Below are positions 1 through 7,714 of a DNA stretch of 64,000 bases, in pieces. This DNA comes from Microlunatus endophyticus (GTDB taxonomy: Bacteria; Actinomycetota; Actinomycetes; Propionibacteriales; Propionibacteriaceae). Location of the stretch: NCBI RefSeq assembly GCF_014646195.1, contig NZ_BMMZ01000012.1, positions 1 through 64,000 on the forward strand, given 5' to 3'. The stretch's first letter is position 1. Each line of letters begins with the position of its first letter. The position numbers were made by a program, and so were the translations under genes. The notes beneath the pieces are model-generated. The model saw only the letters and a program-made list of their open reading frames with translations. It ran no database searches and was not told where the DNA came from.

Positions 1-275
1 ACACCATCGACGCCATCCAAACCCAACTTCAAACCACCAACACCGCAGTCACCCTCGACACCCTCATCATCAGCTCCGACCCATCCAACCCCGTCACCTT
101 CACCATCACCTGCACCACCAACAACACAGGAACCGGCACCGGAACCGGCACGAACGGGGAAGGGCTAGCCGAAACCGGAACACCCACCGGACTCGCACCC
201 CTCGCCGCAACCGGACTCCTCGCCATCCTCGCCGGACTCGCCCTCATCCGCCGCCGCAACCAGCTCGCCAAGTAA
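1..275 (+). CDS. C-terminus of an LAXTG sortase-anchored surface protein (partial)
   Basis: Only the last 91 codons are inside the window; the start lies to the left. The visible part is Thr/Asn/Pro-rich with a GTGTGTGT-like low-complexity stretch, then LAETG, a hydrophobic segment (about LAPLAATGLLAILAGLALI) and an RRR-containing basic tail before TAA. This is the tripartite cell-wall sorting signal, and LAXTG is the class E sortase variant found in high-GC actinobacteria. The protein would be exported, cleaved between Thr and Gly and joined to peptidoglycan. A class E sortase is encoded convergently just downstream, so it is the likely processing enzyme. The function of the exposed part cannot be judged. 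Confidence 0.85.
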   Translation, partial: TIDAIQTQLQTTNTAVTLDTLIISSDPSNPVTFTITCTTNNTGTGTGTGTNGEGLAETGTPTGLAPLAATGLLAILAGLALIRRRNQLAK

Positions 276-299
276 GAGAAGAAAAGGTGAGCCGGGTCA

Positions 300-340
300 G
301 GTATGGATCCGATCCTTCGCGAGAGGATCGGATCCATACC
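300..340. terminator. Strong hairpin between convergent genes
   Basis: A perfect inverted repeat of 17 bp (arms 300-316 and 324-340) surrounds a 7-nt loop. A short GGGTC/GACCC pair (294-298, 343-347) flanks it. It sits between the end of the anchored protein and the end of the sortase gene. No U-tract follows on either strand, as is common in actinobacteria. It most likely terminates transcription in both directions. Confidence 0.7.
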
Positions 341-477
341 CCGACCCGCTCCCTCATCGCAGGCGGGGATGGTTACTTACGATCCGCCTCGCTGCCGATG
401 TCTAGGACGGCGAACCATCAGAGCAGGCGAGAGGTTCAGCCAGAATTAACTCGCCATGCTCGCCGTCCTGGACGTGA

Positions 478-1230
478 TCATTTGGTCCTGGTAGAGACCA
501 GGTGTCCGAAACCGACCGAGCGGTCGGGGGAGTGGAAGAGATCCTGGCAGGTGGTCAACGTGATCAGCTTCCTGGTGGGTCGCTGGTTCGGGTGCCCAGG
601 GACCGGGTCGATCACCCAGCCCGCGGTCTCCTCTACGGTCAGGCTGCGCGGCGCCTGGTCGAGTTGGTAGGTGAAAACCGTGGTCCGGGTTTGGACGATG
701 ATTTTGTCGCCTGGTTGCATCTTCAGCAGGTTGGCGAAAGGCTCGCCGTGGGTGATCCGATGGCCGGCGACCGCGAAGTTCCCCACCGCTCCCGGCCCGG
801 CGGTGCCCGGGTAATGCCCAACACCGCGGGCCAACACACCAAGGCCGACACCCTGCAGAATTGGCACCTGATCGACACCGATCGCCGGAATCGAGATCAA
901 ACCGATCGCATCACCCGGCACCAGCGTCCCGTGCCCGGCAGATGCGGTACCGTCCGGCGCCGAAGTCTCACCCGGACCAGTCGAACTGTTCCAACTTTGT
1001 TTGATTCTCGCGCGTTCGCTGTCGTAAGCCCTGTGCGCGCCGATATTGGTACCCCAAATCTGATAGCCCACATAGCCCAGACAGGCCAAACCGGCAAGCA
1101 CCAGCACCAATCCGAAGGTCGCCAATACGGTCGGTCGTCGCCGACGCCCGAACCGAGACACCGTCGATCCCGGCGCGTTCCCAGCGGCACGGCTCATGCC
1201 TCCATCATGCCCGGTCGGAGTCGCGACCAT
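478..1230 (-). CDS. Class E sortase
   Basis: A 250-residue membrane-bound transpeptidase that would attach LAXTG proteins to the cell wall. A basic N-terminus (RFGRRRR) leads into one membrane segment at about residues 34-58, then a Ser/Gly/Thr-rich linker and the sortase beta-barrel. The catalytic triad is visible: His157 in AGHR, Cys228 in TLTTC, and Arg237 in SPDRSVGF. TLTTC is typical of class E. Start choice is uncertain: an ATG 11 codons in (1197) has GGAGG too close to be ideal, and the first ATG has no clear ribosome site. It converges on the LAETG protein gene, a plausible substrate pair. Confidence 0.9.
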   Translation of the reverse strand: MVATPTGHDGGMSRAAGNAPGSTVSRFGRRRRPTVLATFGLVLVLAGLACLGYVGYQIWGTNIGAHRAYDSERARIKQSWNSSTGPGETSAPDGTASAGHGTLVPGDAIGLISIPAIGVDQVPILQGVGLGVLARGVGHYPGTAGPGAVGNFAVAGHRITHGEPFANLLKMQPGDKIIVQTRTTVFTYQLDQAPRSLTVEETAGWVIDPVPGHPNQRPTRKLITLTTCQDLFHSPDRSVGFGHLVSTRTK

Positions 1231-1411
1231 TCACGATGCTGATCCAGATGCTGATCCAGTCGTGACCGCCACCAGACCTGAATTTGGGACGAACCGGCCA
1301 ATCCAGCTGCCCAACTGGGTGTCCTACTACCCGCGATAATGCTCCATGTGTCAGAGGCAATACGCGCGTCGTGTGCGCACGACGCCCTGGAACCTCTATC
1401 GATCGACGCAA
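1231..1411. other. Non-coding stretch left of the IS nest
   Basis: I see no credible gene. A 12-bp direct repeat (GATGCTGATCCA, twice, about 1237-1260) lies near the presumed sortase promoter. The stretch ends at the terminal inverted repeat of an IS256-family element. Confidence 0.5.
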
Positions 1412-1454
1412 CGGGACCTGTCCGTCGAACGGTGTGTGAGATCCGGCAGTTTCA

Positions 1455-1562
1455 TTAGTGAGTGGTCGACTCGAGCCGGCCCTCGAAGGTGATGGCGAAC
1501 GCGTTCAGCGCCGGCTTCCATCTGGTCACCCATCGTGCCCTGCCGCCACCGGTCGGGTCCAG
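1455..1562 (-). pseudogene. IS256 transposase C-terminal tail (piece 4 of 4)
   Basis: The minus strand encodes LDPTGGGRARWVTRWKPAL and continues to ESTTH-stop. This matches the conserved end of IS256/Mutator-family transposases. It is cut exactly where the inverted repeat of a second IS256 copy begins (1563). The most economical reading is that it is the 3' end of the minus-strand transposase that starts at 6901. Confidence 0.75.
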
Positions 1563-2690
1563 CGGGACTGTCAGAAAATCGGTGGGTGGGTTCGGCCTGA
1601 TTGAAAGGATCGGGCCGTGTCGGACACGACCAAGCAGGACGTAGACCAGATGATCGATCCTGTGACGGGAGAGATCATCGATCAGAAGAAGCTGGCCGAG
1701 CAGCTGCTGGCCCAGGCCAAGGAACAGGGCGTGTCCCTGGTCGGCCCGGGCGGGCTGTTGTCCGGGCTGACCAAACAGGTGCTGGAGACAGCCCTGGAGG
1801 CCGAACTCACCGAGCATCTGGGGCACGAGCACGGAGACACTCCGACCGGGTCCAACATCCGCAACGGCACCCGGCCCAAGACCGTGTTGACCCAGATCGG
1901 GCCAGTGCAGATCGAGGTGCCTCGGGACCGCGACGGCTCCTTTGACCCGGTGATCGTGCCGAAGCGGAAACGCCGAGTGGACGGGATCGATGAGATCGTC
2001 TTGTCGCTGACCGCGCGGGGTTTGACGACCGGTGAGGTCGCCGCTCACTTCGAGGAAGTCTACGGGGCAAGGGTCAGCAAGGACACGATCTCCAAGATCA
2101 CCGAGAAGGTCGCCGGGGAGCTGGCCGACTGGGCTGCCCGGCCGTTGGATCCGGTCTATCCGGTGATCTTCGTCGACGCGATCCATGTCAAGGTTCGCGA
2201 CGGCCAGGTCCGCAACATGCCGTTCTACGTGGTGCTGGGTGTCACCGTCGGCGGGGAACGCGACATCCTGGGGATCTGGGCCGGCGGCGAGGGCGGCGAA
2301 GGGGCCAGGTTCTGGCTGCAAGTCTTTGCCGAGTTGAAGAATCGAGGCGTCGCCGACGTGTTGATCGCGGTCTGTGACGGCCTCAAGGGGCTCCCGGAGG
2401 CGATCACCACCACCTGGGAACACACCGTGGTCCAACAGTGCGTTGTCCATCTGATCCGCAACAGCTTCCGATATGCCGGCCGACAACACCGCGACCAGAT
2501 CGCCAAGGCACTCAAGCCGGTCTATACCGCCCCGTCGGAGGCCGCTGCGAAAGAACGGTTCGTCGAGTTCACTGCCGAGTGGGGCCAGCGCTATCCGGCG
2601 ATCGTCAGGTTGTGGGAGAACGCCTGGGCGGAGTTCGTGCCGTTCCTGGAATACGACGTGGAGATCCGCAAGGTCATCTGCACAACCAAT
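1563..2690 (+). mobile_element. 5' part of a second IS256-family element inserted in the first
   Basis: The left inverted repeat CGGGACTGTCAG begins at 1563 and abuts the C-terminal tail of the other IS256 transposase. The right end is missing: the element stops inside its transposase at about 2690, where it joins an inverted fragment of the other copy. Confidence 0.7.
1617..2690 (+). pseudogene. IS256-family transposase, 3'-truncated
   Basis: Mutator-type DDE transposase. It starts at GTG 1617, with GAAAGGA about 9 nt upstream. Conserved blocks appear in order: an N-terminal helical part, IEVPRDRDGSF, LTARGLTTGEV, FVDAIHVKVRDG (first catalytic Asp), AVCDGLKGLPEAI (second Asp region) and CVVHLIRNSF. 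It is intact to KVICTTN (about residue 358) and then loses the segment with the catalytic Glu. The open frame runs on to 2720 through unrelated sequence. It is close in sequence to the minus-strand copy at 6901, so the two belong to the same subfamily. Confidence 0.9.
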
Positions 2691-2708
2691 TCGACTCGAT
2701 CGCATTCG

Positions 2709-2971
2709 TATCCGGTATGAAAGTTCGCGAGGGCCTTTTTGTTGTTCTGCTGGCCTGGCGTCTCGTGTTGGGCATACGGTGCGACCGTCCGGAACAGGGG
2801 CTCTTGGGGAATACCGTGTGGGCAGGCCGTTCTTGCTCGCTGGGCTGCGAGCCCGTGTTAGTAGTTGGCCGCCCCTGCGACTGGTCCGGCTGCGCTGTGA
2901 GCGCGTATCCGTAGGTGTCGTTCGTCCCAGCGGTTCCCCGACGCTGATCAATTCCGAGGAAGGAGTGGGGA
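2709..2971 (+). ncRNA. Candidate bridge RNA region of IS110 element A
   Basis: A non-coding left end lies directly upstream of the transposase start. It has a perfect hairpin (GCTCGC-TGGGCT-GCGAGC, 2835-2852) and further GC-rich inverted sequences. In IS110 elements this position encodes the bridge RNA, whose loops pair with target and donor DNA. The assignment rests on position and family knowledge. I did not establish the guide loops. Confidence 0.4.
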
Positions 2972-4214
2972 ATGGTTCGCTATATCGGAATGGATGTGCA
3001 TCGGGAGTTCGCGCAGCTGGCGATCGTCGAGGACGGGTTGCTGCGTGATGCCGGCCGGATCGGGGTGACGCCAGGGGCGCTGAGGCTTTGGGCCGACACG
3101 CTACTCGCCGATGATCAGGTGGCCCTGGAGGCGACCGGGAACAGTGATGCGATCGCGAACCTGCTCGTCCCGCTGGTGGGCCGGGTGGTGGTGTCGAACC
3201 CGTCGAAGACGCGGGCGATTGCCGAAGCGAAGGTCAAGACTGACAAGGTCGACTCCAGGATCTTGGCTCAGTTGCTGGCTGCGGACTTCCTGCCGCCGGT
3301 CTGGCTGCCCGATGAGCGGACCCGGGCGTTGCGGCGTCAGGTGATGCGCAGGGCTCATCTGGTGCGGCAACGGACGCGGATCAAGAACCAGGTGCACGCG
3401 ATCTTGACTCGTAACCTGGTTCCGACGCCGCCGGTCAGTGACCTGTTCGGCCGAGCCGGCAGACACTGGTTGGCCAAGCAGCAGCTGCCGGACGATGAAC
3501 GTGCCACCGTCGCGGCACCGTCGCGGCACTGTTGCGGCAGCTGGACTTCCACGGCGACGAGTTGGCGATCGTGGACAAGGAACTCGCTGCCGAGGCCCTG
3601 ACCGATTCCGCAGTGGCGCGGCTGATGACGATCCCTGGAGTTGACGCGATCGCAGGGATCGCGATTGTTGCTGCGGTCGGTGATTTCTCCCGGTTCGACA
3701 GCCCGGACAAGCTGGTCTCCTATGTCGGGCTGAATCCACGCGTGCGGCAATCGGGAAACTCGGCGCCGGTGCACGGGCGCATTTGCATGGGCGCATCACC
3801 AAGGCTGGCCGCGCCCACGTCCGCGGTGTGCTGGTCGAAGCCGCCTGGTCGGCCAGCCGAGCGCCTGGACCGTTGCGGGCGTTTTATCAACGCGTCCAAG
3901 CTCGCCGCGGCTTTCAGAAAGCGATCGTCGCAACCGCGCGGAAGATGACCGTGCTGGCCTGGCACTTGATCACCAAGGACCAGGACTACGCATTCGCTCG
4001 GCCGAGCCTGGTCCAGCACAAACGCCGCAAGCTCGAGCTCGCGGCCGGGGCGCCATCCGAGCGGGGCAACCATCGGCGACCAGGAGCGGCCTATAACGAC
4101 CGGGACCGTCGCACCGCCGAACGACAAGAGGCCGAACGAGCCGAACATGCCTACCAGGTCCTGACCTCGCACTGGCAGACCCGACCTGGTCACCCGATCC
4201 CTCAACGAACTTGA
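2972..4214 (+). pseudogene. IS110-family transposase with two frameshifting duplications
   Basis: The N-terminal DEDD (RuvC-like) domain shows YIGMDVH, ALEATGNS and KTDKVDSRIL. The C-terminal Tnp_20 domain shows TIPGVDAIAG and YVGLNPRVRQSGNS. The frame breaks twice. An exact 11-bp tandem duplication (3505-3526) shifts it near codon 180. An imperfect duplication of GCACGGGCGCAT (about 3769-3796) adds 14 bp. Removing both restores one frame from ATG 2972 to TGA 4214. It is probably inactive unless a trans-acting transposase mobilises the element. Confidence 0.85.
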
Positions 4215-4226
4215 CGATTTCATCCG

Positions 4227-4473
4227 TCGTGCAGATGACCCGTCTGACTTCGACGTCGTAGTCCAGGAACGGCACGAACTCGGCCCAGGCGTTCTCCCAG
4301 AGTCTGATGATCGCCGGATACTTCTGGCCCCACTGGTCGGCGAACTCAACGAAGCGTTCCTTCGCGGCGGCCTCGGATGGTGCGGTATAGATCGGCCGCA
4401 ACGCCTTGGCGATCTGATCGCGGTGTTGTTTGCCGGCATAGCCGAAACTGTTGCGGATCAGATGCACCACACA
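4227..4473 (-). pseudogene. IS256 transposase internal fragment (piece 2 of 4)
   Basis: The minus strand reads from CVVHLIRNSFGYAG to EVRRVICTT, matching residues about 275-357 of the other copy. Its upstream side is cut by IS110 element B and its downstream side by IS110 element A. The codons after ICTT (N-A-I-E-S) are found on the far side of element A, at about 2706-2691. Confidence 0.85.
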
Positions 4474-4583
4474 GACTCCCCCTGTCAACCTGCGGTTCGG
4501 TGATGGTGTGTTGTTGATCTTGAGTTGGGGCATGCTGACGGCCCGCGTATCGAGTGATTACGCGGGTCCGCTGATCCTGGAGG

Positions 4584-5837
4584 TCAGGTCGTGGTCGGCC
4601 TGTTGATCTTGTGGTGCAGGGCGGGGTCGTAGGTGGTGTGGTTGGCCCAGCAGCGCCAGAGGATTCGTGTCCAGCGGGCGCCGAGACCGCGCAGAGCTCG
4701 ATTGTGGAGCTGTCCGCGGTCGCGTGCTTGCTGGTAGATACTGCCGGACCAGTCGTCTTCGCGGGCAGCGACGAAAGTCCACCAGTCGATCGCATGACGC
4801 ATTCGTTTGTTGGCTGCGTAGCGGAATCGAACGACCCGGCTGCGGCCGGAGGACTTGGTGACTGGCGCGGTTCCGGTCTCGGCTAGCAAAACTCCGGGAT
4901 TAGGGAATCGGCTGCGATCCTCGCCCATCTCGGCCAGGAGTGTCGCAGCAGTGATCTGCCCCATTCCGGGGAAGCTAAGGAAGATCGCGGCGTCGGGGTG
5001 ATCGGCAAGACGGTCACGGATTCGTTTGGTGATCAGGCGGAGCTGTCGGTTGAGCAGGTCGAGTTGATCTACGAACAGTCCGGCACTGAATGCTTTGCCG
5101 TCGGTGGTTCCCGGTGCCGCGTGCAGGAGGTGTGGTCGGAGCCGCTCGACCAGCACTTCAGGCCGGGTCCGACCGGAGTAGCCATGCCGGCTGCAGAATG
5201 CCGCCATCCGAGATGGTCCGAGTCGGTCGGCTGCATTCGGGGTCGGATAGTCACGCAGGAAAGCCAAGGCGATGTCGCGGTCGAGACTGGAGAACAGATG
5301 CAGGACGCCCGGGTGGTAGGCCATCACGATCGAACGGAGCTGATTCTCAACATCGCGCTGATTCACAATCAACCGCTCCCGGTCCCGGGTCAGCGCCCGA
5401 AGCTCAGCAAGCCGTGGCGATGCTGTCGCTAGTGGTCGCCAGCGATGATGTTCAAAGCGCAGCGAGTCGGCCAACACGAAGGCATCGAAGGCATCCGACT
5501 TCGTCGGTGCGATCCGATACCGCTCTCGTGCGCGCGCTGACAGCTTCGGCGAGACGCAGAACAGCCGGAATCCCTCGGCCTGCAGTGTTTCCACCAGCAG
5601 GCCCTCGGACCGCTCGATAGCGATTCCTGCCAAGGCCGGCTGGTAGATCCGTAGCCGGGTGGTCAGTTCGTCCAAGCCGGCGACGTCGTGAGTGACTTTG
5701 AGCTGGTCGAGAACATTGCCGTCGTCGTCCAGGATGCACAGTTGGTGATGGCTGTTGCCCCAGTCGATCCCAGCGAAGTGCCGGATATCTGCTGGTGGGG
5801 TGAATGGCTCCACTGCCGATGACTTCCTTCCAGACAC
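4584..5837 (-). CDS. IS110-family transposase, intact
   Basis: A complete 417-residue IS110 recombinase. The DEDD domain shows FAGIDWGNSHH (Asp), AIERSEGLLVE (Glu) and PTKSDAFDAFVLAD (two Asp). The C-terminal Tnp_20 domain shows SFPGMGQITAATLL and TKSSGRSRVVRFRYA, which includes the candidate catalytic serine region. No frameshift is seen, so the element may be active. In this family the enzyme works with an RNA made from the element itself. The protein is not closely similar to the transposase of element A. Confidence 0.9.
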   Translation of the reverse strand: MSGRKSSAVEPFTPPADIRHFAGIDWGNSHHQLCILDDDGNVLDQLKVTHDVAGLDELTTRLRIYQPALAGIAIERSEGLLVETLQAEGFRLFCVSPKLSARARERYRIAPTKSDAFDAFVLADSLRFEHHRWRPLATASPRLAELRALTRDRERLIVNQRDVENQLRSIVMAYHPGVLHLFSSLDRDIALAFLRDYPTPNAADRLGPSRMAAFCSRHGYSGRTRPEVLVERLRPHLLHAAPGTTDGKAFSAGLFVDQLDLLNRQLRLITKRIRDRLADHPDAAIFLSFPGMGQITAATLLAEMGEDRSRFPNPGVLLAETGTAPVTKSSGRSRVVRFRYAANKRMRHAIDWWTFVAAREDDWSGSIYQQARDRGQLHNRALRGLGARWTRILWRCWANHTTYDPALHHKINRPTTT

Positions 5838-6038
5838 GTCACCGACCGGCGGCCGTGCTGGTACCTCATCACGGCGCTCGAAGCGCTACTCCCGCTAGCC
5901 AACTTCCGGCCCGCCATCCACCGGGAGGAACGGGTCTGCGTGAGGGCCTCGAAGGCAACACGTTTGCATAGGTCCTCTCCCGATGGTGCGGTGACCGGCG
6001 AGACCATCTCGCCACCAGCAATGTTGATTGATGACGTC
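5838..6038 (-). ncRNA. Candidate bridge RNA region of IS110 element B
   Basis: About 200 bp of non-coding sequence lies between the element end and the transposase start, the expected site of an IS110 bridge RNA. It contains a 7-bp stem with a 3-nt loop (5997-6013) and several GC-rich inverted segments. Guide loops complementary to the target were not established. Confidence 0.4.
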
Positions 6039-6901
6039 TGCACGATCGTCCGGTCCCAGGTGGTGGTGATCGCCTCCGGCAACCCTTTCAGTCCGTCACA
6101 GACCGCGATCAACACATCAGCGACGCCACGGTTCTTCAACTCGCTCAAGACTTGCAGCCAGAACCGTGCCCCCTCGCCACCGTCACCGGGCCAGATCCCG
6201 AGGATGTCGCGTTCCCCGGCCGTGGTCACACCCATGACCACGTAGAACGGGGTGTTGCGGACCTGCCCGTCCCGAACTTTGACCACGATCGCGTCGACGA
6301 AGATCACCGGATAGATCGGATCCAACGGCCGGCTGGCCCACTCGGCCATCTCGGCGACCACCTTGTCGGTGATCTTGCTGATCGTGTCTTTGCTGACCTT
6401 GGCCCCATAGACGTCGTCGAAGTGCGCTGCCACCTCACCGGTAGTCAGCCCGCGGGCAGTCAACGACAACACGATCTCGTCGATGCCGTCCAGCCGCCGT
6501 TGTCGTTTGCGCACAATCTGCGGCTCAAAGCTGCCCTCTCGGTCTCGTGGGACCTCAATCTCGACCGGCCCGATCTCGGTGATCACCGTCTTCGATCTCG
6601 TGCCGTTACGAACGTTCGACCCGGCCGGGGTCTCGCCGTGCTCATGCCCGAGGTGTTCGGTCAGCTCGGCCTCCAAGGCGGTCTCCAGCACCTGTTTGGT
6701 CAGGCTGGACAGCAGTCCGCCCGGTCCGACCAGGCTGACGCCCTGGGCCTTGGCCTGGGCCAGCAGCTGCTCGGCCAGCTCTCTTTCATCAATCGGCTCA
6801 CCCGTCACGGGATCGAGCATCACGCCCAAGTCGTCGCCGGCACCGCTGATCGGCGACGTGTCGCGACCGGGATCCAGCCGTGGTGTCATTTCGGTCGTCA
6901 T
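6039..6901 (-). pseudogene. IS256 transposase 5' part (piece 1 of 4)
   Basis: The ATG at 6901 starts a Mutator-family transposase with IEVPRDREGSF, LTARGLTTGEV, FVDAIVVKVRDG and AVCDGLKGLPEAI. Homology ends at TIVQ (about residue 287), where IS110 element B begins. The open frame then continues antisense through non-coding element sequence. The inverted repeat ends at 6958. Confidence 0.85.
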
Positions 6902-6958
6902 TCCGACCTGTCCTTTCGGTCAGGCCAGACCCCACACACCGTTCTCCTGACAGTCCCG

Positions 6959-7714
6959 CGCAACCAGGTCGTCACGCTGTTGTCTTGACAGGTGGACGCT
7001 CCGTCGGCGGGTGCGTTGGACGGCGCTTCCAGAGGACATGGGTCTGACCAGGGGCTTCGCGCCGATGAACATCCGAGTGGCGGTCGCCGGAAGGTTCGAT
7101 AACCATCCTGTTAGGGCCACGGAGTGTTCGCCGCCGGTAGTCGTTCCGGGCGGTGCCTCGGGTCTGGATGTCGCGCCGATCGTTATCCGTGGGCGCTCGG
7201 TCGTGATTTCAGGGCCATGTGACTAGTGATTGTCAGCGGCTAGCTCTGGCGGCCCAGTGATCGGTATCCGTCAACTTGTTGAGCTGGTCGGGAAACCGGG
7301 ATCATCGGGGTTCGCGGACGGCGCCAATATTGGTGACGATGACTCGCGGTATCGAAAGCGTTGAAACTCCGGTTGATCAGAACGGGGGGCGTGGCTAGGA
7401 GGATCGGGACAGCGGCACTCTCCTTTTCCGTAGAGAGCGGTCGGCGTTTGCCGTGGGGCGGGCACTGTCTTCGTGACCGTGGCGATTTTCAGCATCGGAC
7501 GCCCGCGGACATGTTGTGTATGTGTCAGTTTCATTCCGCCGGTCCGGAGGATGAATGCGCCTCTGACGCCCAGTTGGACAAGGTCAGACGTTTGTGCAAG
7601 CTGAATGCGCCCCTGACCAGTGGGCCACGCTGCGGCCGCGGTCGTCCGTCGGAGACTCTGTCGAGGCTGGCAGTGAGGAGGTAAGTGGGTGCGCCGATGA
7701 CGACTGCCCAGGCA
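6959..7714. other. Non-coding region right of the IS nest
   Basis: About 750 bp with only short open frames of atypical composition on both strands. I recognise no gene, RNA or repeat. It may be flanking DNA left behind by earlier element losses. Confidence 0.4.

Larger units (their letters stand above)
2709..4224 (+). mobile_element. IS110-family element A (decayed transposase)
   Basis: Limits are set by restoring the interrupted IS256 target. On the plus strand the host sequence reads CGATCGCATT up to 2706 and resumes with TCGTGCAGATGAC from 4227, with a CG at each junction (2707-2708 and 4225-4226). No terminal inverted repeats are obvious, as expected for IS110. About 263 bp precede the transposase start and only about 10 bp follow its stop, so this is the left-end-rich IS110 layout rather than IS1111. 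Confidence 0.65.
4474..6038 (-). mobile_element. IS110-family element B (intact transposase)
   Basis: It interrupts the minus-strand IS256 transposase between ATCGTGCAG and TGTGTGGTGCAT. The transposase is followed by about 110 bp and preceded by about 200 bp of non-coding sequence. End positions are accurate only to a few bases because the exact target sequence is inferred from the sister copy. It belongs to a different IS110 subgroup from element A. Confidence 0.65.
1412..6958 (-). mobile_element. IS256-family element, split by three later insertions (IS nest)
   Basis: The outer limits are two matching inverted repeats. On the plus strand CGGGACCTGTCC starts at 1412; on the minus strand CGGGACTGTCAG starts at 6958. 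Both continue with GAACGGTGTGTG. The minus-strand transposase is in four pieces: 6901-6039, 4473-4227, a few codons (N-A-I-E-S) at about 2706-2691, and a C-terminal tail at 1562-1455. The interruptions are an intact IS110, a decayed IS110, and a plus-strand IS256 copy. The flanks share CGCAA(C) at 1407-1412 and 6959-6964, perhaps the remains of a target duplication. The layering is inferred from reading-frame continuity. Confidence 0.65.

Noticed and set aside
1455..2951. A 498-codon open frame antisense to the IS256 copy
   Set aside because: Only its last 34 codons (LDPTGGGRARW onward) are real IS256 sequence. The rest is antisense to a recognised transposase with shadow-type composition.
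7271..7684. Short open frames on both strands in the 6959-7714 gap
   Set aside because: No recognisable motif, signal peptide or ribosome site, and their composition is not gene-like.
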